A stretch of DNA of 64,000 nt, taken from contig JAUILA010000010.1 in the NCBI GenBank assembly GCA_030432655.1, forward strand, positions 110,441-174,440. The letters run 5' to 3'. Below, in pieces: positions 17,535-25,200 of the stretch; the first letter of the stretch is position 1, and each line of letters begins with the position of its first letter. This stretch comes from Bacteroidia bacterium. Lineage in GTDB: Bacteria > Bacteroidota > Bacteroidia > Cytophagales > Cyclobacteriaceae. Made by a program: the position numbers and the translations under genes. The notes beneath the pieces were generated by a model. The model was not told the origin of the DNA, made no database searches, and saw only the letters and a program-made list of their open reading frames with translations.

Positions 17535-18353
17535 TTAATTTATTAATCGATTTATTCTCCTATTCCCCTTAAAGACTTTCAATTTTAGGTAATTACGCAT
17601 TAAAAATGGAATTTTTTTCTTCCACTTTGATTTGTCATGATTTAACTTGATATCATACACATAATCTTCCATCGGAAGCTCGAGATAGCTAAAAACTTTT
17701 TGTAATGTTTCAAAAGTTTTATCCATCAAACCATTATAACTTATTGTTAATACATTATCACATTTATTAAAATCTTCCACAGCCTCAATAACCTCATACC
17801 ATTTTCTTGAAAAGATATTAATCCCTTTGTAAAAACTAAGTTTGTCGATTTTCGTACTTCCCCAATTTACTCTTTTACCAAATCCGTACGAGCGTTGTCC
17901 CCATGAAGCCACTACTTCTTCTCCACGTCTAAGAATCACTATGATTTTAGCGTCTGGAAATAGTTCCCTAATTACGTTAAGCCTGAAGACATTGGTTGGT
18001 GCCTTAGAGATAAAGCGTTGTTCCTTGAAATTTTCAGTTAACTCGTCAATTAAAGTATTTATTTGGCCAGTGTCCAAAAGCAACTTTTCTTGATAGATTT
18101 CTTTTCCCATATGAGTGAAACATTCTTCACCTTTGAAATATTTAAACCAGATTTTCTTTTGCTCTAAAAATTCAGAAAACTCAATATGATTTTTAAATTT
18201 TTCTATTGAATCAGTTTCTAATTGGGCTATACGGTGTTTAGGGCCCACCTGAGAATGTTTAACAACAAGTTGTGCGAGTAGAGTTGATCCCCCGCGCGCA
18301 TGACCAACTATGAAAATTGGCTTGGTAAGTTTTTTCTTAGGTGTCAATTTCAC
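17535..18353 (-). CDS. Sulfotransferase family protein (7 of 7)
   Basis: The 272-residue protein has the PAPS loop IVGHARGGSTLLAQLV (15-30), with GGS in place of SGT, and the 3'-phosphate motif IIVILRRGEEVVASWGQRSYG. A KAPTNVFRLNVI segment fits the region after the first active-site strand. The fold and length (272) suit the PF13469 group. It overlaps the 3' end of the Wzt gene by 17 bases, so it is tightly linked to the exporter. As with the methyltransferase next door, it could be involved in terminal modification of the chain, but this is speculation. Confidence 0.88.
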   Translation of the reverse strand: MKLTPKKKLTKPIFIVGHARGGSTLLAQLVVKHSQVGPKHRIAQLETDSIEKFKNHIEFSEFLEQKKIWFKYFKGEECFTHMGKEIYQEKLLLDTGQINTLIDELTENFKEQRFISKAPTNVFRLNVIRELFPDAKIIVILRRGEEVVASWGQRSYGFGKRVNWGSTKIDKLSFYKGINIFSRKWYEVIEAVEDFNKCDNVLTISYNGLMDKTFETLQKVFSYLELPMEDYVYDIKLNHDKSKWKKKIPFLMRNYLKLKVFKGNRRINRLIN

Positions 18354-19566
18354 TAATCGTTCCTTGCAATAGAAAAGGACAATGTCCTACAAAATCTCCC
18401 GTCACTTTTATTTCAGCAATATCCTGTATCCACATAAGTTGCTGACCTGTTGATGTATTGAAAATATTACAAGACAACTTGTACAATCCAACATTCAAAT
18501 TTAATTCTGAAATAATTATTGATAATCTATTTAGACCTTGTGAAATACTGATTTCTTGTTTCAGAAACTTAGAGTTTATTTGGGCGATAGGTGTCAGTTC
18601 TCTATTCATAAAAACTAAGTCAATCGCAATCTCATTGGAATTAATCTCACTTACTACCTCTAAATCAATTTTAAAATCTTCTTCACGAGAACTTAATGTA
18701 TTTTTCTCAAGTTGAATTGAATTAAATCTTATGAATTTATCAAATATTATTTTTTGGTTTGCAACCACATCATTTAACTCATAATAAGCTTCAATGATCT
18801 TTCCTGTTTCACCTACCTCTACAATATTGCCTTTTCGCATTAAAATAACTCGGTTGCACAATTTTGAAATCTGAGGCATGCTGTGAGTTACAAGTATAAC
18901 ACAACAATTATTTAGTAATTCAGAAATCCTTTCATAGCATTTGGACCTAAAACCAACATCACCCACAGCTAATACCTCATCGATAATTAATACGTCCGGA
19001 TCCAATTGTGAAGCAACCGCGAAGCCCAGTCTAACCTTCATACCAGAACTGTAATTCTGAACCGGAGAATCAATAAACTCACCGATTTCAGAAAATTCCA
19101 ATATTTCATCAAATTTAGCATCCACTTCCTCCTTGCTAAACCCTAAAACCGCTGCATTATTATAAATATTCTCACGCCCGGAAAGAATAGGATTAAATCC
19201 TGTTCCTAGTTCAATTAAAGCCCCTATTCGTCCATGCATTTCAATGCGACCTTGATCCGGCTTTATTAAGCCATTAAGCATTTTAAGTAAAGTACTCTTA
19301 CCGGCCCCATTATGGCCAACTAATCCAAGGCATTCTCCTCGCTTTAATTCAAATGAAACATTTCGTAAAGCCCAAAATTCATCTTTTCGTAATTCGTCAT
19401 GCTTTCTTCCTCCGACAAGGTCTGAGGACACATCCTTAACACCATACCATAATGATCTTTTCAAACTGCGACAAAACTTTTTTGATATACCATTCACTTT
19501 GACCAAGGTATCCTGTGAGCCTTGTTCTTCGTGTAGAGCATCAGTACTATTTCGATTATCAATCAT
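18337..19566 (-). CDS. wzt: Polysaccharide ABC exporter, ATP-binding protein (Wzt-type)
   Basis: The 409-residue protein is an ABC ATPase with Walker A GHNGAGKST (84-92), signature NYSSGMKVRLGF, Walker B VLIIDEVLAVGD and H-loop VTHSM. The nucleotide-binding domain ends near residue 265; the remaining 140 residues are beta-rich and fit the Wzt C-terminal carbohydrate-binding domain, which in known systems recognises the glycan's terminal modification. It is longer than KpsT-type capsule ATPases that lack this domain. It works with the permease encoded 16 bases upstream. Confidence 0.93.
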   Translation of the reverse strand: MIDNRNSTDALHEEQGSQDTLVKVNGISKKFCRSLKRSLWYGVKDVSSDLVGGRKHDELRKDEFWALRNVSFELKRGECLGLVGHNGAGKSTLLKMLNGLIKPDQGRIEMHGRIGALIELGTGFNPILSGRENIYNNAAVLGFSKEEVDAKFDEILEFSEIGEFIDSPVQNYSSGMKVRLGFAVASQLDPDVLIIDEVLAVGDVGFRSKCYERISELLNNCCVILVTHSMPQISKLCNRVILMRKGNIVEVGETGKIIEAYYELNDVVANQKIIFDKFIRFNSIQLEKNTLSSREEDFKIDLEVVSEINSNEIAIDLVFMNRELTPIAQINSKFLKQEISISQGLNRLSIIISELNLNVGLYKLSCNIFNTSTGQQLMWIQDIAEIKVTGDFVGHCPFLLQGTISEIDT

Positions 19567-19582
19567 TTATAAATATTATGTT

Positions 19583-20446
19583 TCAACTACCCATTCGCTC
19601 TACTAAATGAGGCAAAGCAATTCGATATAATATCATACCACAAATCAATGCAATCAATGTAAATACTGAAGTAATCATAAATGTATCTACGGCTAATGTA
19701 TCGCCTGTAGTCAACCAATCACGAGAGGGCGTAAGTAAATGTGCAATTGGATTTATCTGTGCTAATATCTTTGCAGCACCTTCCTTCGGGACAGGGTAAA
19801 TAATCGGAGTAAGAAAGAACAAGAATTGAGTAGAAATTAAAATTGCACGCTTGATATCACCATATAGCAAGGCAAGAGGAGTAAGAAGCAAGCTAATAGA
19901 CGTCCCTAAAAGGGCTAGCATTATCACACCTAGAATCCCAAATAGGACATAAACAGTTGGTAAAACAGCAAACCAAGCATAAATTCCTATTAATAAAACA
20001 AATTTGACCAGAAGGTTGAACATCACTTCGTAAATACTCGCAAGAATCAATGCCTCCCTGGGAAAATTTATCTTGGTTAACATTGACTTTGATTGTGTAA
20101 ACACCCGAAGAGGTATGTTTAATCCATCAAGAAAAACTTGCCACAAAATTGTTCCCGTGAGAACAAAAACCGGATATGGAACTGGAGTTTCTGCAACTGC
20201 AAAAACGCTTTGTTGCTTTAGAAACACCCATACGAGTGCCGTCACAAGAGGTGGCAGGAATGCCCATAAAATGCCTAAAACCGATTGCCTGTACTGAGAT
20301 CTAACATTTCGGATAAATAGCCTCCATGCAAGAAAACGGCCATCAAGCATATCAGACCACATCAATTTTACTAATTGAATAGGTTTAACTATTTCAGAAT
20401 CAGGAGTGTAAACATGAACAATCCGCTCGCTTCTCTTTTTCTGCAT
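19583..20446 (-). CDS. wzm: Polysaccharide ABC exporter, permease (Wzm-type, ABC-2)
   Basis: The 287-residue ABC-2 type permease begins with a cytoplasmic amphipathic segment (LFIRNVRSQYRQSVLGILWAF is split here as FIRNVRSQYRQ then SVLGILWAF), the cuff helix motif of Wzm/TagG proteins, followed by six hydrophobic segments. FLTPIIYPV and a late INPIAHLL are also typical. It forms the inner-membrane channel for a lipid-linked polysaccharide, paired with the Wzt gene downstream. The Wzc-like kinase gene lies 11 bases upstream. Confidence 0.93.
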   Translation of the reverse strand: MQKKRSERIVHVYTPDSEIVKPIQLVKLMWSDMLDGRFLAWRLFIRNVRSQYRQSVLGILWAFLPPLVTALVWVFLKQQSVFAVAETPVPYPVFVLTGTILWQVFLDGLNIPLRVFTQSKSMLTKINFPREALILASIYEVMFNLLVKFVLLIGIYAWFAVLPTVYVLFGILGVIMLALLGTSISLLLTPLALLYGDIKRAILISTQFLFFLTPIIYPVPKEGAAKILAQINPIAHLLTPSRDWLTTGDTLAVDTFMITSVFTLIALICGMILYRIALPHLVERMGS

Positions 20447-20457
20447 TTATCCAGATT

Positions 20458-22851
20458 CTAAGCTTCCTTATAATAACCCTGTGACCCCTTTTTCGAGCCG
20501 TAACCATAGCCATACCCGTAACCATACCCGTAACCATAACCTGGGCCGGACTTACGAATATCATTGAACAATATGCTCACGTTTTTGATTAAGCGATTTG
20601 TATACATTTCCTCAATGGTCGACAAAGCTTTTCTGGGCGTAACATTTTGCCGCACCAGGAAGATACTATGATCAACATGTCGTGCCATGACGAATGCATC
20701 GGTCACTAATGCTACAGGAGGAGAGTCTATTATGACATAATCATAAAAATCCTTCAGCTTGATAAGCAAATTGTCCATTTCCTCGCTCATCAGAAGTTCA
20801 CTCGGGTTTGGAGGGATAGGTCCGCCACTCAGCAAATCAAGATTATCCCTGCCGGTGGACTGGACGCAATCTTTAAATGGACGAATTCCAGATAAAACTT
20901 CCGATAAACCATGTCTGTTTTCCAAGCCAAAATCATCGTATAATTTTGGCTTTCGCATATCCGCACCAATAATTAGCGTCCGCTTACCTGAAATGGCCAA
21001 TACTGACCCCAGATTAACCGTGGTAAAGCTTTTCCCTTCTCCGGAAATAGATGAAGTCACCAAAAACACTTTATGGTCCTTGCCGTGTGTATAAAAATTA
21101 AGATTGGAACGAAGAGTCCTGAAAGCTTCGGATACTGCAGAATGAGGATGGTTGTAAACCAATAAACTTTCAGGAAATTGATTATGACCAATTCCACCAA
21201 TTACTGGTATGCTTGATATGCGCTCTATATCTTCCCTGGATTGAATACGGTCATTTAACAACTCCATAACCAGAAAAATCAGGAATGGCAGCAGCAGCCC
21301 ACCACCAATTGCCGCAGCATAAGTGATCAGAGGGTCGGGTTTGACGGTTCGGTTTGCCCGGTACGGCTCATTTACCCAAATCACATCAGATGGCGTTGAT
21401 GCCACACTGATCTCCGCTTCCGCTCTCTTTTGCTGCAGAAAATTATAAAGATTTTCTCGCAGGTTATAGTTTCGACGAATATTCACCAATTCCTGCTGTA
21501 CTTCCGGCAAAGACATTAATTCAGCTTCAAGGATTCCGATCTGCTCTTTAACATAGTCACGTGTAATCTGTTGGGCATCCTTATAATTAGCAATCGCTTC
21601 TTTAATTTCCTGACGTAATTGAGGCAATGCTTTTTTCTGATCTATGTATAACGGGTTTTCACCCAACACCTCATCGCCTCCTTCTATGATAAGTCTTGAT
21701 TTAATCTGAATCAGTTCAGTGACCAATTGTGAAATTAACGGATCAGCGAGTCCAACACTGGAAGGTGTAATTATTTCTCCTTCAAGACCTTCCGAATCCA
21801 AAGATTCTGTCAGGTATGCAAAATATTTATCCTGCAATTCCATTTGCACCTGCTGTGTCTCATATTGCCGTAACTCTTCGAACAACCTATTCTGTTCACC
21901 ACCCCCTTCTGTCAGCATATTCCTTCTCTTAAAATCGAGAATTTCATTCTCAAAATATTGAAGAGAGTCGTACATTTTATTCAATTGTTTTTCGAGGAAT
22001 TCGACAGAACGTGTTGCACGTTCACTTTTTTTACGGGAATCTGATTCCCCATATTTATTCTTAAATGTATTCAGGAAATCCACTTCCTTTTGAGGATTTT
22101 CTCCACTGATGGATACATCCACTACTGAAGACCCGGGCTGCGCCCAGTTTACCTGTAGTTTACCCGAATACTGCCGGGCCAGATTAAACGGATTAATAAA
22201 CTGTAACTGAAATTGCCTTCCTATAACAGCCCTGGGGATATGCCGGTTGCGATATGTATAGAAGTAATAATCTTTATAATTAACTGTATCACCAATAGTG
22301 AATCGGACCGGATCTGAAGTTTCTTCAGAATTGGCATTTATCGGCGCGATTTCATACTGATCCTCATCGATCAGCTCAAATGAAAACCTTCTCCCCCACG
22401 GCAATCTTCTGTTTGGTATAGAATCTTCAATTACTACAAGTTCCAGTGGAAAATCGTACAGCTCGGTGGATTTAATATCTCCTTCATTAATAAAAGATAC
22501 CATGAGATTTAGCTCTCTAACCACATTCTCCAATAAAGGATATGATCTCATAATATAGAGCTCATTTGAATAATTGCGGTACGGATTAACCAGTGCATTA
22601 TTATACAAAAATTGAGCCCCTGCGGATTCCTCGCTCTCCTTTACAATCAGAGATGCTCTCAGTGTCCATTCTACTGTACTGTAATAATTCAATGTATAGG
22701 CAACACCAAGTCCAAGTAACAGGGTAATGGGAAACAAAAACCAATATTTCCGGGCTCGGCCCAGGACACGCATATAGTTAATTGAAACTCCGGAATTACC
22801 GGATTTCTCTTCGCCTGCATCAAACTGATCAAATTGTGGTTCTGCTGCCAT
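20458..22851 (-). CDS. wzc: Wzc-like polysaccharide co-polymerase with BY-kinase domain
   Basis: At 797 residues this is a fused co-polymerase and bacterial tyrosine kinase. Residues 1-540 are a Wzz/PCP domain: a helix near 37-55, a periplasmic coiled-coil region with PLLENVVRELNL and many Glu/Gln-rich helices, and a second helix near 520 (LITYAAAIGGGLLLPFL). The kinase has Walker A SGEGKS (603-608), Walker A' LIIGADMRKPKLYDDF and Walker B DYVIIDSPPVALVTDA. The C-terminus is a run of YG dipeptides, a likely autophosphorylation tail. Its ATG overlaps the TAA of the Wza-like gene by one base. It should control chain length and export. Confidence 0.95.
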   Translation of the reverse strand: MAAEPQFDQFDAGEEKSGNSGVSINYMRVLGRARKYWFLFPITLLLGLGVAYTLNYYSTVEWTLRASLIVKESEESAGAQFLYNNALVNPYRNYSNELYIMRSYPLLENVVRELNLMVSFINEGDIKSTELYDFPLELVVIEDSIPNRRLPWGRRFSFELIDEDQYEIAPINANSEETSDPVRFTIGDTVNYKDYYFYTYRNRHIPRAVIGRQFQLQFINPFNLARQYSGKLQVNWAQPGSSVVDVSISGENPQKEVDFLNTFKNKYGESDSRKKSERATRSVEFLEKQLNKMYDSLQYFENEILDFKRRNMLTEGGGEQNRLFEELRQYETQQVQMELQDKYFAYLTESLDSEGLEGEIITPSSVGLADPLISQLVTELIQIKSRLIIEGGDEVLGENPLYIDQKKALPQLRQEIKEAIANYKDAQQITRDYVKEQIGILEAELMSLPEVQQELVNIRRNYNLRENLYNFLQQKRAEAEISVASTPSDVIWVNEPYRANRTVKPDPLITYAAAIGGGLLLPFLIFLVMELLNDRIQSREDIERISSIPVIGGIGHNQFPESLLVYNHPHSAVSEAFRTLRSNLNFYTHGKDHKVFLVTSSISGEGKSFTTVNLGSVLAISGKRTLIIGADMRKPKLYDDFGLENRHGLSEVLSGIRPFKDCVQSTGRDNLDLLSGGPIPPNPSELLMSEEMDNLLIKLKDFYDYVIIDSPPVALVTDAFVMARHVDHSIFLVRQNVTPRKALSTIEEMYTNRLIKNVSILFNDIRKSGPGYGYGYGYGYGYGYGSKKGSQGYYKEA

Positions 22852-23651
22852 TAGTTTGGTAGGACTGCTATTAGGAATAACACCGCGGAAACTGTGGTTG
22901 TCAGCAATCCGAGGTTCGAGGCAAAATAACGCCTGAAGGTACGTTGCTTCAACGGTGGCACGATAATGATATCATTCTGTTGAACGTAAAAGAATTCCGA
23001 CTCGATAAATTCCTCTTCCAACAAATTTACGTAATGGACGCGTACTTCATCCCCGTATTGGCGAATGACTTTCACCTTGCTTCGGTCGGCCAATTCAGCT
23101 ACCCCTCCTGTCATGCCGATAGCTTCCATCATGGTAATTCGAGTATTACTGGTAGTTACAACCTGATCAACACCCACTTCGCCCATAATCGTAAAACGAA
23201 AATTCAACATACGCACCCGTACCACCACATCCTTCAGGTACCTGCTGCCCAACTCCTGGAGCTTAGCCTGGGCTTCAAAAATGGTAAGTCCGCTAAGTAA
23301 AACTTTCCCGATTACCGGGAATTCCACATAGCCCTCGGTGTCCACCAGGACACCATTGGCACCACCGTTATTATTACTGTTCCCATTGTTATTATTACGA
23401 CCCCGGGAAATTGCCTTGGTGAAAAAGTCGAACTCCTCATCTGTGATGGTCAGAAACTGAATCTGAAGTACGTCCAGTGGCTGTATTTCGTACTCCTCGA
23501 TTTGTAGTTGACGGGCACGAAGTACTTCGTTGATAGGAATATCATCCCGGTTTTTCAGCTCATCTCCGTCCTGTAAATATACCAGCTTCTTGTTCGGTAC
23601 ACAGCCCGCAATCAGTCCCAGAAGAATGACCAGGTAGAAAAACTTCTTCAT
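22851..23651 (-). CDS. wza: Wza-like polysaccharide export outer-membrane lipoprotein
   Basis: The 266-residue protein has a lipoprotein signal with lipobox IAGC (Cys17). It has the polysaccharide export domain (EYEIQPLDVLQIQFLT, TEGYVEFPVIGKVLLSGLTIFEAQ) followed by a SLBB-type region (FRFTIMGEVGV, RITMMEAIGMTGGVA). An asparagine/glycine-rich insert lies at about 85-101. The C-terminal helix (LGLLTTTVSAVLFLIAVL) suits an outer-membrane pore helix. It forms the exit channel that works with the Wzc-like kinase. Length is shorter than E. coli Wza (379), usual for Bacteroidota. Confidence 0.94.
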   Translation of the reverse strand: MKKFFYLVILLGLIAGCVPNKKLVYLQDGDELKNRDDIPINEVLRARQLQIEEYEIQPLDVLQIQFLTITDEEFDFFTKAISRGRNNNNGNSNNNGGANGVLVDTEGYVEFPVIGKVLLSGLTIFEAQAKLQELGSRYLKDVVVRVRMLNFRFTIMGEVGVDQVVTTSNTRITMMEAIGMTGGVAELADRSKVKVIRQYGDEVRVHYVNLLEEEFIESEFFYVQQNDIIIVPPLKQRTFRRYFASNLGLLTTTVSAVLFLIAVLPN

Positions 23652-23675
23652 TCAGCTTTATTAATTTGTATGCGA

Positions 23676-24509
23676 TTATACATATTTCCTGCCAACCGCC
23701 CATACTTCCAGCAGCATTTTCAGGAATTCCTCCATCTCGTTCAGCGGGATCATGTTCGGACCGTCACTGAGCGCTTTTGCCGGTTCCGGATGCGTTTCAA
23801 TGAAAAACCCGTCCACTCCTGCACCTGCTGCCGCTCGCGCCAGGAACGGGGCAAACTGCCGCTGTCCGCCGCTTTTCCCTCCCATTCCGCCTGGCTGCTG
23901 CACGCTGTGGGTCACATCAAAAATGACCGGGGCAAATTGCCGCATTACCGGAAGCGACCGCATATCCACCACAAGATTGTGATACCCAAAAGAAGCCCCA
24001 CGCTCTGTCAGCAACACCTTATCATTCCCTGCCTCTTTCACTTTATCCACCGCGTATTTCATATCCTCCGGCGCCATGAACTGGCCGCGCTTGATCTTTA
24101 TTGTCTTGCCGGTTTCTGCTGCCGCGATCAGCAAATCCGTCTGACGGCATAAAAATGCAGGGATCTGCAATACATCCACCACGTCCGCGGCAATGGCTGC
24201 CTGGTACGATTCATGTATATCCGTTACCACCGGCACGTCCAGGGCCTTTTTTACTGTTTCCAAAATCTCCAGTCCTTCTTCCATCCCTTTGCCCCGGTAA
24301 CTCCCGGCAGACGTACGGTTGGCTTTGTCAAAGGACGCCTTGAACACATAATCAATTCCAAGCTCCGCACATAATTCCTTTACGTGCGCACCTGTTTCCA
24401 GGCAGATCTTGTGGCTTTCCGCAGCACAGGGACCGGCAAACAGGACCATCCGGTCGCCGCCTGCTTTATAGTTGTCTCCCACCTGGGTAGGTTTATCAAA
24501 TCGGTTCAT
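23676..24509 (-). CDS. kdsA: 3-deoxy-8-phosphooctulonate synthase (KdsA)
   Basis: The 277-residue enzyme condenses phosphoenolpyruvate and arabinose 5-phosphate to Kdo 8-phosphate. Diagnostic blocks are [59 protein letters not shown] and [12 protein letters not shown]. The N-terminal motif is FAGPCAAES: the cysteine is the metal ligand of class II, metal-dependent enzymes, where E. coli KdsA has asparagine. It overlaps kdsC by 4 bases (ATGA). It lies 24 bases upstream of the Wza-like gene in the same direction, so Kdo supply seems tied to polysaccharide export. Confidence 0.97.
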   Translation of the reverse strand: MNRFDKPTQVGDNYKAGGDRMVLFAGPCAAESHKICLETGAHVKELCAELGIDYVFKASFDKANRTSAGSYRGKGMEEGLEILETVKKALDVPVVTDIHESYQAAIAADVVDVLQIPAFLCRQTDLLIAAAETGKTIKIKRGQFMAPEDMKYAVDKVKEAGNDKVLLTERGASFGYHNLVVDMRSLPVMRQFAPVIFDVTHSVQQPGGMGGKSGGQRQFAPFLARAAAGAGVDGFFIETHPEPAKALSDGPNMIPLNEMEEFLKMLLEVWAVGRKYV

Positions 24510-25060
24510 CGTCTGTTTTTGTAATTCATAATGGTCTTCTCCAGCAGTCCCTTCGCCGCCAGCAGGTAATCCCCTGCCTCCCGGACAACGCCATGACCGC
24601 TATGCGCCCGGGTAATAATATCCGCGTACTGGTGCAGGTAAGCTGGCGAGTCTGAGGGCATAAACCCCAATCCGCATTTCTCCAGGCAGGCGAGGTCGAT
24701 CAGGTCATCACCGACATAGGCGATCTCATGCCAGTCGAGCGAATATTCCCGTTTAACATCCTCCATCATCGCATACTTATTCTTCACCCCCTGGTGGTAA
24801 AAATCCACTTTCAGCTCAGCCATGCGTATGCGCACAAGCTCGGACTGCCTCCCCGTAATAGCTCCAAGGATAAATCCATTCTCCCGCAAAGGGGTCAGGA
24901 TCTGTCCGTCCCGCACATAAAACCGTTTCAATTCATCCCCCTTATTGGAATGAAAAATACCGCCGTCGGTCATCACACCGTCGATATCAAACACGAGTGC
25001 CCGGATGGCCCGTGCTTTCTCAATAAATTGTTCGGGATACTGCTTTAGAATTGATTCCAT
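24506..25060 (-). CDS. kdsC: 3-deoxy-D-manno-octulosonate 8-phosphate phosphatase (KdsC)
   Basis: From the ATG at 25060 the protein has about 184 residues, the usual size for KdsC-type HAD phosphatases without a cap domain. HAD motifs are [11 protein letters not shown] (nucleophile DxD), ITGRQS (motif II), [10 protein letters not shown] (lysine region) and [12 protein letters not shown] (motif III). It releases Kdo from Kdo 8-phosphate, one step after KdsA. The reading frame stays open 30 codons upstream to 25150, but that stretch is a low-complexity repeat with no family similarity, so I place the start at [13 protein letters not shown] partial -7 box (TATCTTTA) lies just upstream of this start. 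It is probably the first gene of the polysaccharide operon. Confidence 0.93.
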   Translation of the reverse strand: MESILKQYPEQFIEKARAIRALVFDIDGVMTDGGIFHSNKGDELKRFYVRDGQILTPLRENGFILGAITGRQSELVRIRMAELKVDFYHQGVKNKYAMMEDVKREYSLDWHEIAYVGDDLIDLACLEKCGLGFMPSDSPAYLHQYADIITRAHSGHGVVREAGDYLLAAKGLLEKTIMNYKNRR

Positions 25061-25090
25061 AAATCCAGGGTAAAGATATGGATTTTTTGG

Positions 25091-25140
25091 AGTAAGACTA
25101 TGACGAAGACAAAGACTAAGACCAGGACAAAGACTAAGAG
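25091..25140. repeat. Low-complexity degenerate AAGACT/AGGAC repeat
   Basis: Short purine-rich words (AGACTA, AAGAC, AAGACTAAGA) repeat about seven times in 50 bases between the divergent kdsC and beta-helix genes. The array creates a spurious 30-codon N-terminal extension of kdsC. It could vary in length by slippage and would then alter spacing in the promoter region. Confidence 0.7.
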
Positions 25141-25200
25141 CTGGGGTCATTGCGTTATTAGTTGGTGCATTTGCCTGACAATCTATTATTTTTGCCAGCT

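Noticed and set aside
25061..25150. N-terminal extension of KdsC
   Set aside because: The 30 extra residues come from a low-complexity repeat and are absent in the family.
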